A stretch of DNA of 64,000 nucleotides from Owenia fusiformis (Eukaryota > Annelida > Polychaeta > Sabellida > Oweniidae): NCBI GenBank assembly GCA_903813345.2, contig CAIIXF020000007.1, positions 23,487,564 to 23,551,563 of the forward strand, read 5' to 3'. Within the stretch, counting starts at the first letter, position 1. Every line of letters starts with the position of its first letter. Of this stretch, positions 43,790 through 56,569 are shown piece by piece. The notes under the pieces are model-generated. The model worked only from the letters and a program-made list of their open reading frames with translations. It was not told the origin of the DNA and made no database searches. Position numbers and translations under genes: made by a program.

Positions 43790-45900
43790 CAAAATTACAA
43801 AATCACTTAAATAGTGCTCGAAATGGTGAAAACTGCATGATTTTGAAAGAATTTTTGCCCTCTGGCTACGGGCCTGTATTGGGATTGGTCTAGTAGTCTA
43901 GTGGATGATTTCACTGGAAGAGGAGTATCATATCGCTATCTTGAACACACCGATCTTCACCCGTTCTCACTTTAGCTCATTCAAAAAACGATGTTGTCCT
44001 TTTGATATCAGTGAAGAGACCTATAACATGTACCTGTCCATAAGTACATGTATGTACTTAAGAACCCTTAAGAATTATCACTGATTCAAACAATACAATT
44101 TTGTTTTGATTTGATAAATCAATTCAATAACAAACAATGTCACCTTTATATATAAATATACTCTTAATACCCCTTCCATGTTCAGGAATATTTGGATATA
44201 ATGGCTTATGGAAGCTTTTAATTTCACTAATGCTGACAGTTGTTCCTACTTTAACTCATTAAATCGTGTTCACACCAGAGCTAGTATTAACAGTTAAGTT
44301 TCCAAACTTTTGGCGGGAGTGTAAGCCTCTATAAAGTAAAGTAAAAAAGTCACATTAAAATGAATTAGTATTTGTTTAGTGGTTCGCTATACTATAGGAC
44401 AATGGAATACAAACAAGATTGCAAATTGAATTTTTCTTTGGATTATTACAATGTGACAACGCAAAGGTAGGATGCATGCAAAACTAATAGTAACAAATTA
44501 TGGCAATGCGTCCAAGATAGAAGAGAGAGGTGATCTCATCAGAGTCTTATTCAAGGTACAATGGAATGAAGTGAAATTCCCTTTGACCAAGAATGTGTAA
44601 GGCCAGTGTAGGACACAGTTGAGGATGCATACAGTATTGCGCCATATCTAAAGTATCGAATGGAAAGCATGAAGGTCGAATGAAAAACATGAAGATGGTT
44701 ATAAGAGGATTCGAATTTCATTTCCTTTGTAGTGATCTGAGAGGGTTCAGAAGCTTTTTATTTGTGTCAAAGCTATCATGTATTGTTTGTTAGACTATAG
44801 TTAGACAAATAACATGAGCAAAGCACATTTTTAACCGACTTTTCCCCACTAGGATGGACTTTTCACGCCAGCCCTTAGCACAGAATTTCATTCTGTGTTT
44901 TCATTAACCAACATACTTTACGCTGTTAATTAGTGCTTTCAAACCAATTTAAAAAAACTTGAGTGTATGCATTTATCAGTTTATATAGCTCAAACATATT
45001 CTCTCGTTCATTATGCTAGTATGCCATTCAAGATATTTGAGCAATCATTCCGCTTGACTTCTTATATAGATAACTTCACTTCAAACGATAGAGAACCTCA
45101 TAAACTGCTTCAAAATGACCCGAGGACCATTGAACATTGGTCTAAATATTGGAAGTTAAATTTTAAATCTGAAAAGGGTTAAGAAGCTAATAACGCCCAT
45201 TATTATGAGCAAGTCATTTTTAGCCAATAGGGAGTTTAAGCTTGCAATGTTTTTCACACCCTCAACCATCCTCCTAAGCAGGTATCCAGAATCCGTACCT
45301 CCTTCTTTGTAAAAAGAAAGAAGATATTCTTGATTTTGGAGCCCTGTGATCGGAGGATGACCCTCAACGTGAACGGAAAATATTTAAGCGATGCATTAGA
45401 AATTTGTATAGGCGATTTGATTTCCCCCTCTTCTTATTCATATTATTTTATCTTTGTTCTCGAGACCCTATAGGCAGAAGCAGCAGCCCCTAACTCTCCA
45501 ATCAAAATGCAGATAATGTTTCTTTCTTTTTAAGATTTTTTTATATCATTAAATAACCTTGAAAACAAATTATAAATGCTACATTGAGCGACACTTATAA
45601 TGCCACTTGCGATTGGGTCAATCATGTATGACCTGTACTTGATTAGATAATGGAAATAAAATATATTTCGAGATAAACTTCTTGTTTAGCAGTACCACAA
45701 TTGAATCAGGTCGAGCCTCGGTGAACTTTTTAACGAAGTATATCACGGGGGATATTTTAGGTGAAATAAATATATGTGTTGCTGTGTTTGAAAATAGGTG
45801 AATGGCGTAAATTCGCCCTATTTTAATGAATTTTGAAAACCTTTTGTCCTCCACTTTTCCACATACAACAGAAAACACATACATTTGCGAACTATATCAA
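43790..45900 (+). repeat. Segmental duplication, copy 1, left part
   Basis: 43793-43856 and 44180-45250 match 56573-56636 and 56665-57780 in the same orientation with minor indels. The part from about 45440 to 45770 matches 60240-60475. Together these place the start of the duplicated block just 3' of the transporter gene in copy 2. Contains the hAT-like MITE at 45266-45359. No gene recognised inside. Confidence 0.8.
45266..45359. mobile_element. hAT-like MITE copy 2
   Basis: CCATCCTCCTAAGCAGG to CGGAGGATG, 94 bp, flanked by a perfect 8-bp duplication ACCCTCAA (45258-45265 and 45360-45367). The duplicated neighbour at about 47215-47240 lacks the element and shows the empty site. Same family as 19544-19645. 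Confidence 0.9.
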
Positions 45901-46116
45901 CTAATTATTAATAAATTAGAGTTTATGAGCAAAATAATCATGTATGGTATATTAAAAATTGGTCTCGTTTTTTTGTTTAATGTACACCTGAAAAGTTGAA
46001 AGTAACAAAAAATGAGCAAAAAGGTCGCTTTCGACAGATTCTATTTTTCAAACTATATGACGTCACAATATGACACGCTTACTAGAATTCATCCTTTGAA
46101 ATAACACTTACATCTA

Positions 46117-46967
46117 CACCCTATGCAGACAGAGCCTGTGGGAAATATTGGGTGCGGCGCAAATGAGCGGAGGGTGCGGAGCTAACGGTCATTTTTGAAT
46201 TTAAAATTGGGATATTTCTGAAACTAAGCCGTTTTTGGACTTCAAATATACCAAGATATGTGTATTTGACACCAAATACCAATAAAATTGTGAAAATAGT
46301 AGTGCAATTCATTTAATAGCGACGCAGTATGCCTTAAACATTTCCCAGACCTATATATTTTGAGACTATCCTTTTTAATACTGCGTCCCCAGCATTCATA
46401 AAAAATGGTGTTCAAGATACACTACCCATGCAAATTATTTTTGCATCTTGGAAGCCAGGCAGTATCTGTGTGATTTTATAAAAATTCGGAAATGTTCTTC
46501 AGATATGAGCCCCCTCTAAATATTGGGTGCGGAGCTACGTTTATGGAGCTGCTCCGCACCCAATATTTAGAGGGGGCTCATATCTGAAAAACATTCCGAA
46601 TTTTTATAAAATCACACAGATACTGCCTGGCTTCCAAGATGCAAAAATAATTTGTATAGATAGTGTACCTTGAACACCATTTTTTATGAATGCTGGGGAC
46701 TCAGTATTAAAAGGATAATTTTAAAATATATAGGTCTGGGAAAGGTTTAAGGCACACTGCGTCGCTATAGAATGAATTGCGCTACTATATTCACAATTGT
46801 ATTGATATTTTGTGTCAAATACACATATCTTGGTATATTTGAAGTCCCAAAACGGCTTAGTTTCAGAAATATCCCAAATTTAAATTCAAAAATGACCGTT
46901 AGCTCCGCACCCTCCGCTCATTTGCTCCGCACCCAATATTTCCCACAGGCTCTGTCTGCATAGGGTG
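46117..46967. mobile_element. 851-bp near-perfect palindromic element
   Basis: Starts CACCCTATGCAGACAGAGCC and ends with its complement. The two ~420-bp arms meet at about 46543 with only a few bases between. ATCTA flanks both sides (46112-46116, 46968-46972), and the paralogous sequence at 47480-47500 has a single ATCTA with no element, proving insertion. Mirror-image 63-codon ORFs in the two arms reflect the palindrome and are not convincing genes. Arms differ at scattered positions. Confidence 0.92.
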
Positions 46968-47042
46968 ATCTACCTTTATCAAGGCTCAATAAAGTATAAT
47001 AGTCAAATATTGTTTGAGTATGTGCGTTTAAAGACGAAAAAT

Positions 47043-47570
47043 TCACTTCAAACGATAGAGAACCTCATAAACTGCTTCAAAATGACCCGAGGACCATTGA
47101 ACATTGGTCTAAATATTGGAAGTTAAATTTTAAATCTGAAAAGGGTTAAGAAGCTAATAACGCCCATTATTATGAGCAAGTCATTTTTAGCCAATAGGGA
47201 GTTTAAGCTTGCAATGTTTTTCACAACCTCAGCGTGAACGGAAAATATTTAAGCGATCCATTAGAAATTTGTATAGGCGATTTGATTTCCCCCTCTTCTT
47301 ATTCATATTATTTTATCTTTGTTCTCGAGACCCTATAGGCAGAAGCAGCAGCCCCTAACTCTCCAATCAAAATACAGATAATGTTTCTTTCTTTTTAAGA
47401 TTTTTTTACAGACAGATTCTATTTTTCAAACTATATGACGTCACAATATGACACGCTTACTAGAATTCATCCTTTGAAATAACACTTCCATCTACCTTTA
47501 TCAAGGCTCAATAAAGTATAATAGTCAAATATTGTTTGAGTATGTGCGTTTAAAGACGAAAAATTATTCA
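47043..47570 (+). repeat. Local tandem duplicate of 45075-47035, without the two insertions
   Basis: Starts ACTTCAAACGATAGAG at about 47046, as at 45077, and follows that copy through GTGCGTTTAAAGACGAAAAATT at the end. It lacks the hAT-like MITE, the palindrome and about 440 bp around 45530-45990, so it preserves both pre-insertion sites. Confidence 0.85.
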
Positions 47571-47817
47571 AAATGTAATAACGTGTCGACAGCAGATATT
47601 TGGCAGAGTTTGGGGTAAAAATCTATTTTTCAAAAAAGAACGCGCAAGAATTGTGAAAGAAGTGTACTTGATTTGAAAGCTTCATTAAAGCAGCTTTAAA
47701 ATGATATATAATTTTAATTAGAATATTATCTTATATTCCGAAGAATTATAGTTACATTCATGCAATACCCTAAAAACACAAGTGCGCCAGCTTTTTGCGA
47801 CGTGTCCATGCATTACA

Positions 47818-48690
47818 TGTATTATATACCCCATTTGAATTCTAGATGGTCGTTGGCTTATTCATGGTTACATGATTTGAAATAGATGGACTAAATCCCT
47901 GGAAAGTCCTTAATCCCTGCTAACAGGGAAGATGAAATGCACTAATCACCAGTTTGGTCATGTGACATTTTATCTTCCCTATTTGCTGTGATTTATAGGA
48001 GTTGAAGGGCAAAATGCCGTTGATAGCCAATAAGAACATGTGAGCATTAATAATGTTTAATGAAATTAAAAGACTTTCGATTTTGTTTTTTGTTTACAGA
48101 GTACATAAGGGGTAAGGCCTGCAGCCTTGGGAACATGTCAGTGGACAGGATATTCCCATGGGATATTTTGCACTATTTCCCTCAATGGCAGTCACTATTT
48201 GTATATTATTATATACCTCAAATGTATTCTAGATGCTCATTGGCTTATTCATGGTCACATGACATGGAATAGATGAACTAATTCCCTGGAAAGTCCTAAA
48301 TCCCTACTTTCAGGGAAGATGAATTGTACTAATCACCAGTTAGGTCATGTGACCAGTCAATAGTAAATTTTATCTTCTCCCAAATCTTGAGATTATAGGA
48401 GTTGAAAGGTAAAATGCCTTTAAATGCCAATAAGAACCTGTGAACATTTGATATTGAAATGAAAAGACTTCTCATTTTGTTTTTGTTTACAGAGTACTTA
48501 TCAGGTATATGATAAAACAAATAGTGACTGCCACATTTTCGGGAAATAGTGTAAAAATTTTCCTCTCAGGAATATCCTGTCCACTGACTTGTTCCCTCGG
48601 CCTGCAGCCTTGGGAACATGTCAGTGGACAGGATATTCCCTTGAGGAAAATATTTTGCACTATTTCCCTCAATGGCAGTCACTATTTGTA
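47818..48690 (+). repeat. Two direct copies of a ~0.4-kb repeat ending in a hairpin
   Basis: Unit 1 (about 47818-48207) and unit 2 (about 48208-48690) share TCTAGATG, GGCTTATTCATGG, TCCCTGGAAAGTCCT, AGGAGTTGAA and GTTTACAGAGTAC. Each ends in a GC-rich stem around GGCCTGCAGCCTTGGGAAC with flanking GTCAGTGGACAGGATATTCC and the boundary ACAAATAGTGACTGCC. In unit 2 the full palindrome is present (about 48515-48690). The same family occurs inverted at 58358-58533 plus 59733-60040. Confidence 0.82.
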
Positions 48691-48796
48691 CACTATTCTA
48701 TGTTCTACCATGTGCTTTCAAGAGAGCCCTTGGTTCTATGTTTATCAATTAAGTATTCTGTATTTCGGTTCAGTATTTTGTTGTATTCTTCCAAAG

Positions 48797-51700
48797 TGCT
48801 GTTACGTCGTCGTCCTTAAATCTGAAGACATGGCAAGTGTCGCTGATTGTTTTGTTGGGATTCGGGGGATTTGCGATGCTACTCAGTGTTGGACACTATT
48901 TCATCAGGAAATACATCTACCGAGATCAAGACAGAGTAGACACAGCCTTTGATGCTGGAGGTAACAAAATCATAACTTGTAAAATAGGCCTTATGGATAT
49001 AAGCCAACGTTTTCTGACTCATGTCTGTCAGAGTATAGATCAACGTCGTTAAACTCAATAATGGCGTTCTTCACTAGGCCTATTAGGAATCTTCTTGCCC
49101 GTATATCCAGGGCCAGAAGACATGTCAGATAAGAAATGAGGCCCAGGCTTGGTCTAATGTTGTTTGACTAGTCCGAGTATAGACTAGGATAGGCCTATAC
49201 GTATGTATTGCTTAAAATATCATGTGCAAAAAAGTCCTTCAAAAAAGGTTAAATGGTACATATATGAAAAAATGTTCTCTTTCCAGGAAACGTAACGCTG
49301 TCTCTTACTGCGGCTTCAGCGGCGTCACAATTATTTTGGCCAGCAGATTTACTACAGAGCGCTACCGTAACAACGAAGGTGTAAAAACGAATACATTATC
49401 ACATTAATATTAGTATACAACGATTGTTCAGGTTACCCAACATCCCATGTGCAAGAAACTGCTTTTTGTAATCCACTATGATTTGGATTCATAGATGATG
49501 TATATTATATTTATATTGATCTTGATTTTATTTTGACATTCTAGTATGGTGTAGCAGGTGCCTTCTGGTATGCAGTGGGGGTTGTGGTGAACATCGTCTT
49601 GTTTCCTCTACTCTCTGTTCACTTCAAATCGAGGGCCCCTGGAGCCAAGACATTCCTACAGGTCAGTCCAATTTGCCAAGGTCACATTTGCTCCGATCCA
49701 TCGGACTGCGCCCGTCCGATTGCAGTATTTTGTTTAAAACTGATTTCAACTTGCTTCAAATTGACCAAACATTTTTTTAAATCATGAACAAGTACTCAGG
49801 AGTTCACACCTGACCTCAGCTTTGACCTTAAAGGACGAATGTCTTTAAGAACCTACATTAGCCCCAAATACATTTAGACAAAATTGTACAGGATATCAAA
49901 GAAGGGACTTTGTTTTATAACCAGATCCAAAGATTAAGTCATTCTGACTTTTATATTTCAAAATATATGTCATTCTATTAACATGTATAAAATTACCCTT
50001 TGAAGGAAAAGTCACTCTTTTCACATCATTATTGTCACTGTTTATATTTATTATCAAAATAATCATTATTTACAGTCAATCAAGACTTTTTAATTGATCC
50101 TTTTGGTATTATCTTACATAATAGAGACAAAGCATAATGGGCAACATTTGAAAACACATAAAATATAACAAGTCAAAAATGCAAAAAAAGATTGAATATA
50201 CTCATTGAGATCAACTATCTACAAAAATATGTCAGAGAAAAATATTGAGTTTTTTAATTTACATCACAACGAGAAAGAACAAGGGGCAACATTAAAAAAC
50301 ACATGAAGTAATGTATATCAATCAGCTATATATTGATCTGCTTCCTTGAGATCAATTGCTCATACAGTTTGTTTTAAAGTGGCAGTAAAATACTGAATTC
50401 ATTATTTCGCATCACAGTGAAGAAGCACAAAGGGCAACATTTAAAACACACAAAGGGTTACTCTGGGCTTAACATAACTGTTGTACTTCTGTAGATGAGC
50501 ACATTCATGTGTTTGTTTATTATAATAGAGACTCTATGAGCTATCATCATCTTCTTCAGATGACAACATTTCAGACGTATCTTTTAATTTTAAAATGTCA
50601 AACTTTGTGCATTTCCTTTGCTTTTATACCCCTTGTGCCCACCGGAGCCTAGAAAAAAAATAGCACAATCACCGTATGCACATGAACCTACAGCTCTACT
50701 CCCAACTGGGTGTGAACAACACCAGACAGTGATTGCATCAATACTATTACAATAATTACATACATCTGGATCTGGGTTGTACTCCATCCATGTATAGTGA
50801 GATTTAGAGGACACAAACCTCTTACTGGGCTTTTACACAAATTAGGCATGTTTCTTTTTTATCAATGATGGTACATTTCCCATCTACTCGAAGATGGTTG
50901 TCTGTGCATCGTTTAGAGCGGTTGGCTTGATATACACCAAAATTGAGTTGACATACATCGTCTTCAGTCAGAATGGGGAAGTCCTCAAAAGAGTCCACTA
51001 CAATTTAGATGTAACCCTCTGTCTCCATATAGGGGGTACTGAGTGATTGCACTTTACTCATACAATTCCCTTTGCTCTGGGAATTTTATCAGCAAATGTC
51101 ATTTTCCCGCCAATTGATTGTGACTTACCTTATATTCCTTCTGCACAATAAAGTTGAGCTTGATTTCTAAATATGAACATTGGTTTGATCAGCCAGAGAA
51201 ATATTTAAAAATATTCATTGACAAAAATGACTCCTGTCACATGAAGATTAAATGATTGTACAACAATCATCTCAATTTTGTATGTACATTTGTATGAATG
51301 TATAGAAAGGAATTACATGTTATTATGTTGTTTAGAGCCATGGTAAAATATGTGCTTCTTTAGAGGTCATGCTTCAGTGCAAGCATAAATATAAGTTCAT
51401 GAAATGATAATATGAAATATGAAAATATACTTGAATATATAAAACACAATTGTAACAATCATTCTAAGGATTTTCAAAATGGCTGACATCATTTTATTTT
51501 ATGCTGAAAATTGCATAAAAGTTCCATTTTTGTACAACGCCTGGTCCTTACCTAGATTTTCACATATCTCAAGGAGTACCTTAGAAGTACACTATTCCCT
51601 CACTACATTCTTTCTAGGTAAGAACCAGGCGTTATATGAAGCAAGAGTTTATCATGACCTTCTTCTCTCTAGAAATAAGTAGGTCATCACAATTGCAAAC

Positions 51701-54700
51701 ATAACTAATCCCTTCTCAATGACTATTGAAATAAATATGACTATTTATATGCACACGATATTAATCCAATGAGTGTATAGAGTGGCACAATCAAACAATG
51801 GGACATCTGCCAAGTTGGGTTTATACATTCTGGAGAGATTTTCGTAGCCTGATGAAAATTTCACATTTTCACAGGAAGTGATACATACCTCCCAAATCAA
51901 CCAAAATATACTTATATCAGTAATCTCGAATGTTTTTATTTCTTTTTTCTTGAAAATATACATATTTATCTACAATTTGATCCTACATATCAAGAATATT
52001 AACGACATTGCATTTTTCAATAAATGTTAAGCGATCCCAGGGGTGTCTATAGCCATTCGTTCTTTTGAACAAAATACTCAATCAACAGGGCGCCGGCCGA
52101 TGAATCGAAGCAAATATGACCTAGGCATCAGAGAGAATTGATTTTTCGGCTATAAATTTTTTTATTCGCACATGTTTGAAAAAGGTTTCACAACTTCACC
52201 GGAGGAGCCGACGAGGTCACAATGTCCATAGTTGACCATGCGAGATCTTGTAAGCCCAACTGTTAATGTGAAATAAAAAATCTGTCTTAAAAAGACCTGA
52301 ATTTCTCATTAAATATATTCAAATTTAATGTTTCATTCTTCTTTAGGTGATTCAGGCGCGGTTCGGGAAAAATGCCCACATCGTGTCAATTGTGTTTGCA
52401 CTTGCTACAAACTGTGTTGTTCTCACTTGCCTGATCCTCGCAGGAACGGCAACCATGACAGCGATTGCCGATGATATGTCCCCTGAATATGCAGTAATAT
52501 TAATGGCCTTTTTGTTTGGATCATACACACTTGTGGGTGGCCTTGGAGCTACGTTTTACGTCTCATACTTTAACTGTGTGCTGATCTATCTTATGTTATT
52601 GATCGTCACCCTTAATGTCTATTACATTCATCATGATGATTCTATTGGATCTCTTGAGAGACTTTACGACAAGATCAGTTGCGTTTTCGGGCCAGAGGGC
52701 AATGAGGGAAATAGTGTCGTGACATTCCGGTCAAGTGGAGCGATTATTTTTGGCATCATCAGCATATTTTTGGCATCTGCAGTTGTTTTCTGTGACCAGG
52801 CATCTTGGCAGATGAGAATTGCAGCTAAACCTATGCAAGGTGAAACATTTTTTGGTTGCCAAGTATCTAGGAAAGTATAACACTAAGCATGTATTGAAGG
52901 ATTTGGGCAGGAAATACTGAAAGCCCTATCAAAACCCAATGGTATTTTCCTTTAAAACTTCATATAGATAGATCCATTTTATTGGTTGTTAGACATATTT
53001 TCTGTCAACAGTAACTGTCAGCCCTTCCAATAAGGTCAACATGCTATTACCTAGTAACACAGAATAGAATGAAATGATGACATACTTCTTCTGAAAGCAG
53101 TTTTCAACTTTTTTTTAAATAATCAAGGTAGATTGACTAACGAAATTGCAACACCACATAGATTTACAGGAATGTAGACTCTCTTTTGGAACGTTATGAA
53201 TCATTGTCTTTGTTGCCAATATTCTTTATTAATCGTATCCAAGTTGATAATTTGGGGGTTTCTGAAGGATATGTGTGACTAAGTTGGTATTTCAGACTTT
53301 AAATCAATTCAATTTCCTTTCCCATTACCTAACTTATCCTTTATATTTGATTTATAAGTTTGGTATGACTATTTACTTCGAAGTTCATGTGTTTAATTTG
53401 TATTTGTTTGATATGGAATTAATCATAAATGAATTTGAAAACTAACAAAAAGCAAGTTGTGAATACCGAAGCAGTAATTGAAAATGTACAATAAGGGTAA
53501 TACCTGGTATATGACTAGAATATTTTTCATTGTTAAAACCAGTCACATAGAGATGCGGCTTTTTGTTTTGTGTTTAGGTGTAATTGGATTCTTCATCGGT
53601 GGCTTGATCTGGTTCGCTATCCCGATTCCTCTGACTACAACTACTGGACTAATTTACCTCTCAGAGAGTATTGAACAAGGGGCCCCTTTGCTTACTGACA
53701 CACAAGTTGATGAAGGTGATGCATTTAGTCATGACTGACACACATATTGAGTTCATATTTCACTGCTATATAGATAAGGAATCCAAAAACACTTATGAAA
53801 ACAATCGGTCCTAAATCTACAAAAATGATATGCTAGATACAAATGTTTCGCGATACATTAATTTTTTATATCGATAAATGACTGTATATTTTAGGTATGT
53901 TGTTTATTTAAAGGCTTGGTGTCGCCATTAATCTTACACAAGTTGTTTGGTGTGTTTGGAGAGGTGATGATCCTTGCTATGGTGTGTATGGCCCTCATGT
54001 CGACGGGTTCTGGGGAGATCATGGCCATTTCATCAATTATCGTTTACGACATTTACCAAGTCTACTTCAATCCTTACAGGTATATCTTGATCTTGATATA
54101 TTAGAAAAACTATGACATATTGGCGAAATTGGTTGGAGTTAAAATTCGACCATGCAAAAACAAGATTAGCTTATCGCTAATTTTAAGACATACAACCTAT
54201 GACACCATCAAGCTAGCCAATATATCCAAGTTTCTCTGATGTATGGTGGCAGGATTTATCAGCTTTAGCATATAGTTCGGTCCACCAGTATTCAAGATTT
54301 TGAAAATCAATTAATCAAATTACATATTATATGTAGATACTGTTTTGTTTTTCATTTCAGCGCATTTTAATTCATTTTGCAGGTCTTTTCAAGTTGCGCC
54401 AAATCAATGTATTCTATGCCTTTGTACTTACAAAACTGGAAGTGAAGACCACGGAAACAAAACCGAGTTTTGCTCATGTGAAGGGGTGAAATCCTGCGAA
54501 GCCTGTTGCAATGACGACACTACACGGTCTCTTCAAAAATCTGCAGTTCTCCCAGATTACACTTGCAAAGTGCATGGTGAATACAAAAAATACCAGGACA
54601 TCTTGCGGAATTTGAAAGCCTGGTGTATCGTTTGGGTTACCGTAGCTATAGTCCCCATGGGGTTAGTTATCAACAATTCTGGGATTAATCTCAACTGGGC

Positions 54701-56292
54701 GTTCCAATCTGGGGCGGTGAGCACCATCTCTTGTTTCCCGACTGTTGTTCTCTCCGTGATGTGGTCCAAAACGACGGGAGCTGCTGTAATTGCAGGTTTG
54801 GATCAACCAACTCAATCAATGAATTGAGATACAATTCCAAGGTCCACATTAGTTACAAAGGGCAGTGATAGATTCACATTTATACACGTACATTTGAAGC
54901 TTTCAAAATTGAGTCATAACATGCCCATTTTACAATGGGAATGCAATGTATGCCAAGTGTGTCTCAGCCAATGAGGATTTCAGCATGTTCAGTGCACCAG
55001 CAGACACATTATTTTGCTGTTCATTATAATTTTGTAATGAACATAGCCTAGTGAGCAGTGCCATTATTAGTAAAAGAAAAAATAGACAGATTCATGAGTT
55101 CATAGTATATTTGAATTGCAATAAAGAATCCTGTATCATGCTTTATTGGATTTAGAAGCATCCATCCATGAACTTAACTAACCCATCTTGATAATGTACT
55201 CGGGGCTCCGCTCTCGTGCATTATATGCACGGGATAGAACATGCACTCATGCTTTAAAATTTCCAATAAAGGATGATAGGATTCTTCCAGGTGATGGAAA
55301 ATTAATTTCATCCGAGGTAAAAATACTTTTTCAGTGTTCAAATCTGAAGCATTTATAAAAAATAATGATACTGATTTCTTGATGGTTTTTAACGAAAAAT
55401 TCTAAAATTATGGTTTATAAAGCTATATTTATCCCTTTCCATAATAACCGATTCTCATCTGAACAACATTTTATATTTAGGTAACTTGCTGGGGCTATTG
55501 GTAGGTTATTCCTCCATGGTCGGTTTAGCATCAACATACCCAGGAGGCTTAGAAAACATGGAATCATTTGTCAGGAACACTGCTCAAGAGACAAGGTAAA
55601 CTTCATTCCAATGAAAGTCCAAATAATCTGACATATTGAGTGGAGCGGCATTAATACAATACGCAATATATTTCAAGGACTTTATTCGACACACATCTCA
55701 AGCGTAATTTCACCCCTTTAATATCTTACGTTCAATTCATTGGTATAGGAAGTTGAATTTTGAGTTTGGTATTTTCAGTGTTCTTGTTGGTTGCTGTTTT
55801 AGCTTCGGGATCAGCCTATTTACTTGCATCGGTGTATCCATTGTCACTAACTGCAAGGCAAATTCTGACAATGATTGTATACGTGAATGGGATAAAACTC
55901 TAGCGATTGACAACCCGTTGTACCCGTGGGTGGAGCAATATGAGAACAATCTTACGGCAATGAACATAGAATACCACCACAGGCCGTCATTTCGACAGAT
56001 GGAGCAACTATTTAAAGGAGCGAGAAATGCAGCTTACATTGGTGGAACATGCTTTATTTTGATCTTCCTTATCGTACTTCCAGGAATTCTAATGATCATG
56101 CCTTATTTGGAGTTTCATCAGTTTCAAGGTTGGATAACGTTTAGCCACGTGTTTATGTTTATAATGGCACTGTTCGTCTTTATCGTCCCTCCAGCTCAAG
56201 AGATCATCAACATACGTAAGGAATACCGAGATTATATTGAACCTAGAGAACAGGAGATTGGGGATAGTGCAATTCAAAATGAACTTCTCTAA
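48797..56292 (+). CDS. DUR3-like urea/solute symporter (SSS family), 9 exons, first exon missing
   Basis: Membrane symporter of the sodium:solute symporter superfamily, closest in pattern to DUR3 urea transporters. Exons: about 48797-48960, 49287-49378, 49545-49661, 52347-52839, 53578-53715, 53914-54079, 54383-54795, 55481-55595, 55779-56292; GT-AG introns and agreeing phases give about 736 residues with many membrane segments. Diagnostic DUR3 pieces: LTAASAASQLFWPADLLQSA, YGVAGAFWYAVG, FGSYTLVGGLGATFYVSYF, FCDQASWQMRIAAKP, FIGGLIWFAIP, LMSTGSGEIMAISSI and YDIYQVYFNP. Exon 7 adds a cysteine-rich loop not present in yeast DUR3. No in-frame ATG precedes the first recognised exon; the acceptor after CTTCCAAAG is chosen because the upstream alternative is frameshifted in the duplicate gene. 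Role: uptake of urea or a similar small solute at the plasma membrane, by homology. Confidence 0.9.
50600..51010 (-). pseudogene. Fragment of a SWIM-zinc-finger/transposase-associated protein
   Basis: Minus-strand frames contain FPILTEDDVCQLNFGVYQA, then after a stop and frame change VSSKSHYTWMEYNPD, then a Cys/His-rich WCCSHPVGSRAVGSCAY. This order matches a protein family common in invertebrate genomes, in which a conserved LT-L-TFG-YQ region precedes a GWYCSCKAGAR-VGCCAH SWIM-like zinc motif. Stops and a shift show it is dead. The family link is from memory of the pattern, not from a search. Confidence 0.6.
51535..51633. repeat. ~99-bp hairpin in DUR3-like intron 3
   Basis: AACGCCTGGTCCTTACCTAGA on the left is complementary (one mismatch) to TCTAGGTAAGAACCAGGCGTT on the right; about 55 bp separate the arms. 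Small foldback or MITE-type repeat. Confidence 0.75.
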
Positions 56293-56569
56293 TACGACAA
56301 GAGTATTGAAACCAATAAAATGCTCATAGACCTACTAATATTTGTTGTACTAAATACGATACTCTATGCTGCATATTCTGTGAGCGTTTTATCATGTTTA
56401 TTAGAATGTATATTTAAAAAAGGAATAATAGAGATATTATAAGAACTTAATGATCACGTATATTGTTGTATTGTAGTACATTATACTATTTATTAGTCTA
56501 TGCAAAGGACGGTGTATTTAAAAACCCTCGCTGCCCCTAGATGGAATCAAAGCATCTTATAATTCATAA

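Larger units (their letters stand above)
49662..52346. other. Intron 3 of the DUR3-like gene
   Basis: A 2.7-kb intron. About 49740-49850 is a fragment of the repeat also found at 8461-8560 and 60700-60790 (CTTGCTTCAAATTGACC, AAGTACTCAGGAG). It also holds a transposon-derived pseudogene (50600-51010, minus) and a small hairpin (51535-51633). The remainder is AT-rich without recognised content. Confidence 0.6.

Noticed and set aside
46121-46963. Mirror-image 63-codon ORFs in the two arms of the 851-bp palindrome
   Set aside because: They are the same sequence read from each arm. No domain, and the reading frame is expected by symmetry.
48509-48952. 147-codon ORF overlapping the hairpin repeat and first DUR3-like exon
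   Set aside because: Wrong frame relative to the transporter; produced by repeat sequence read through.
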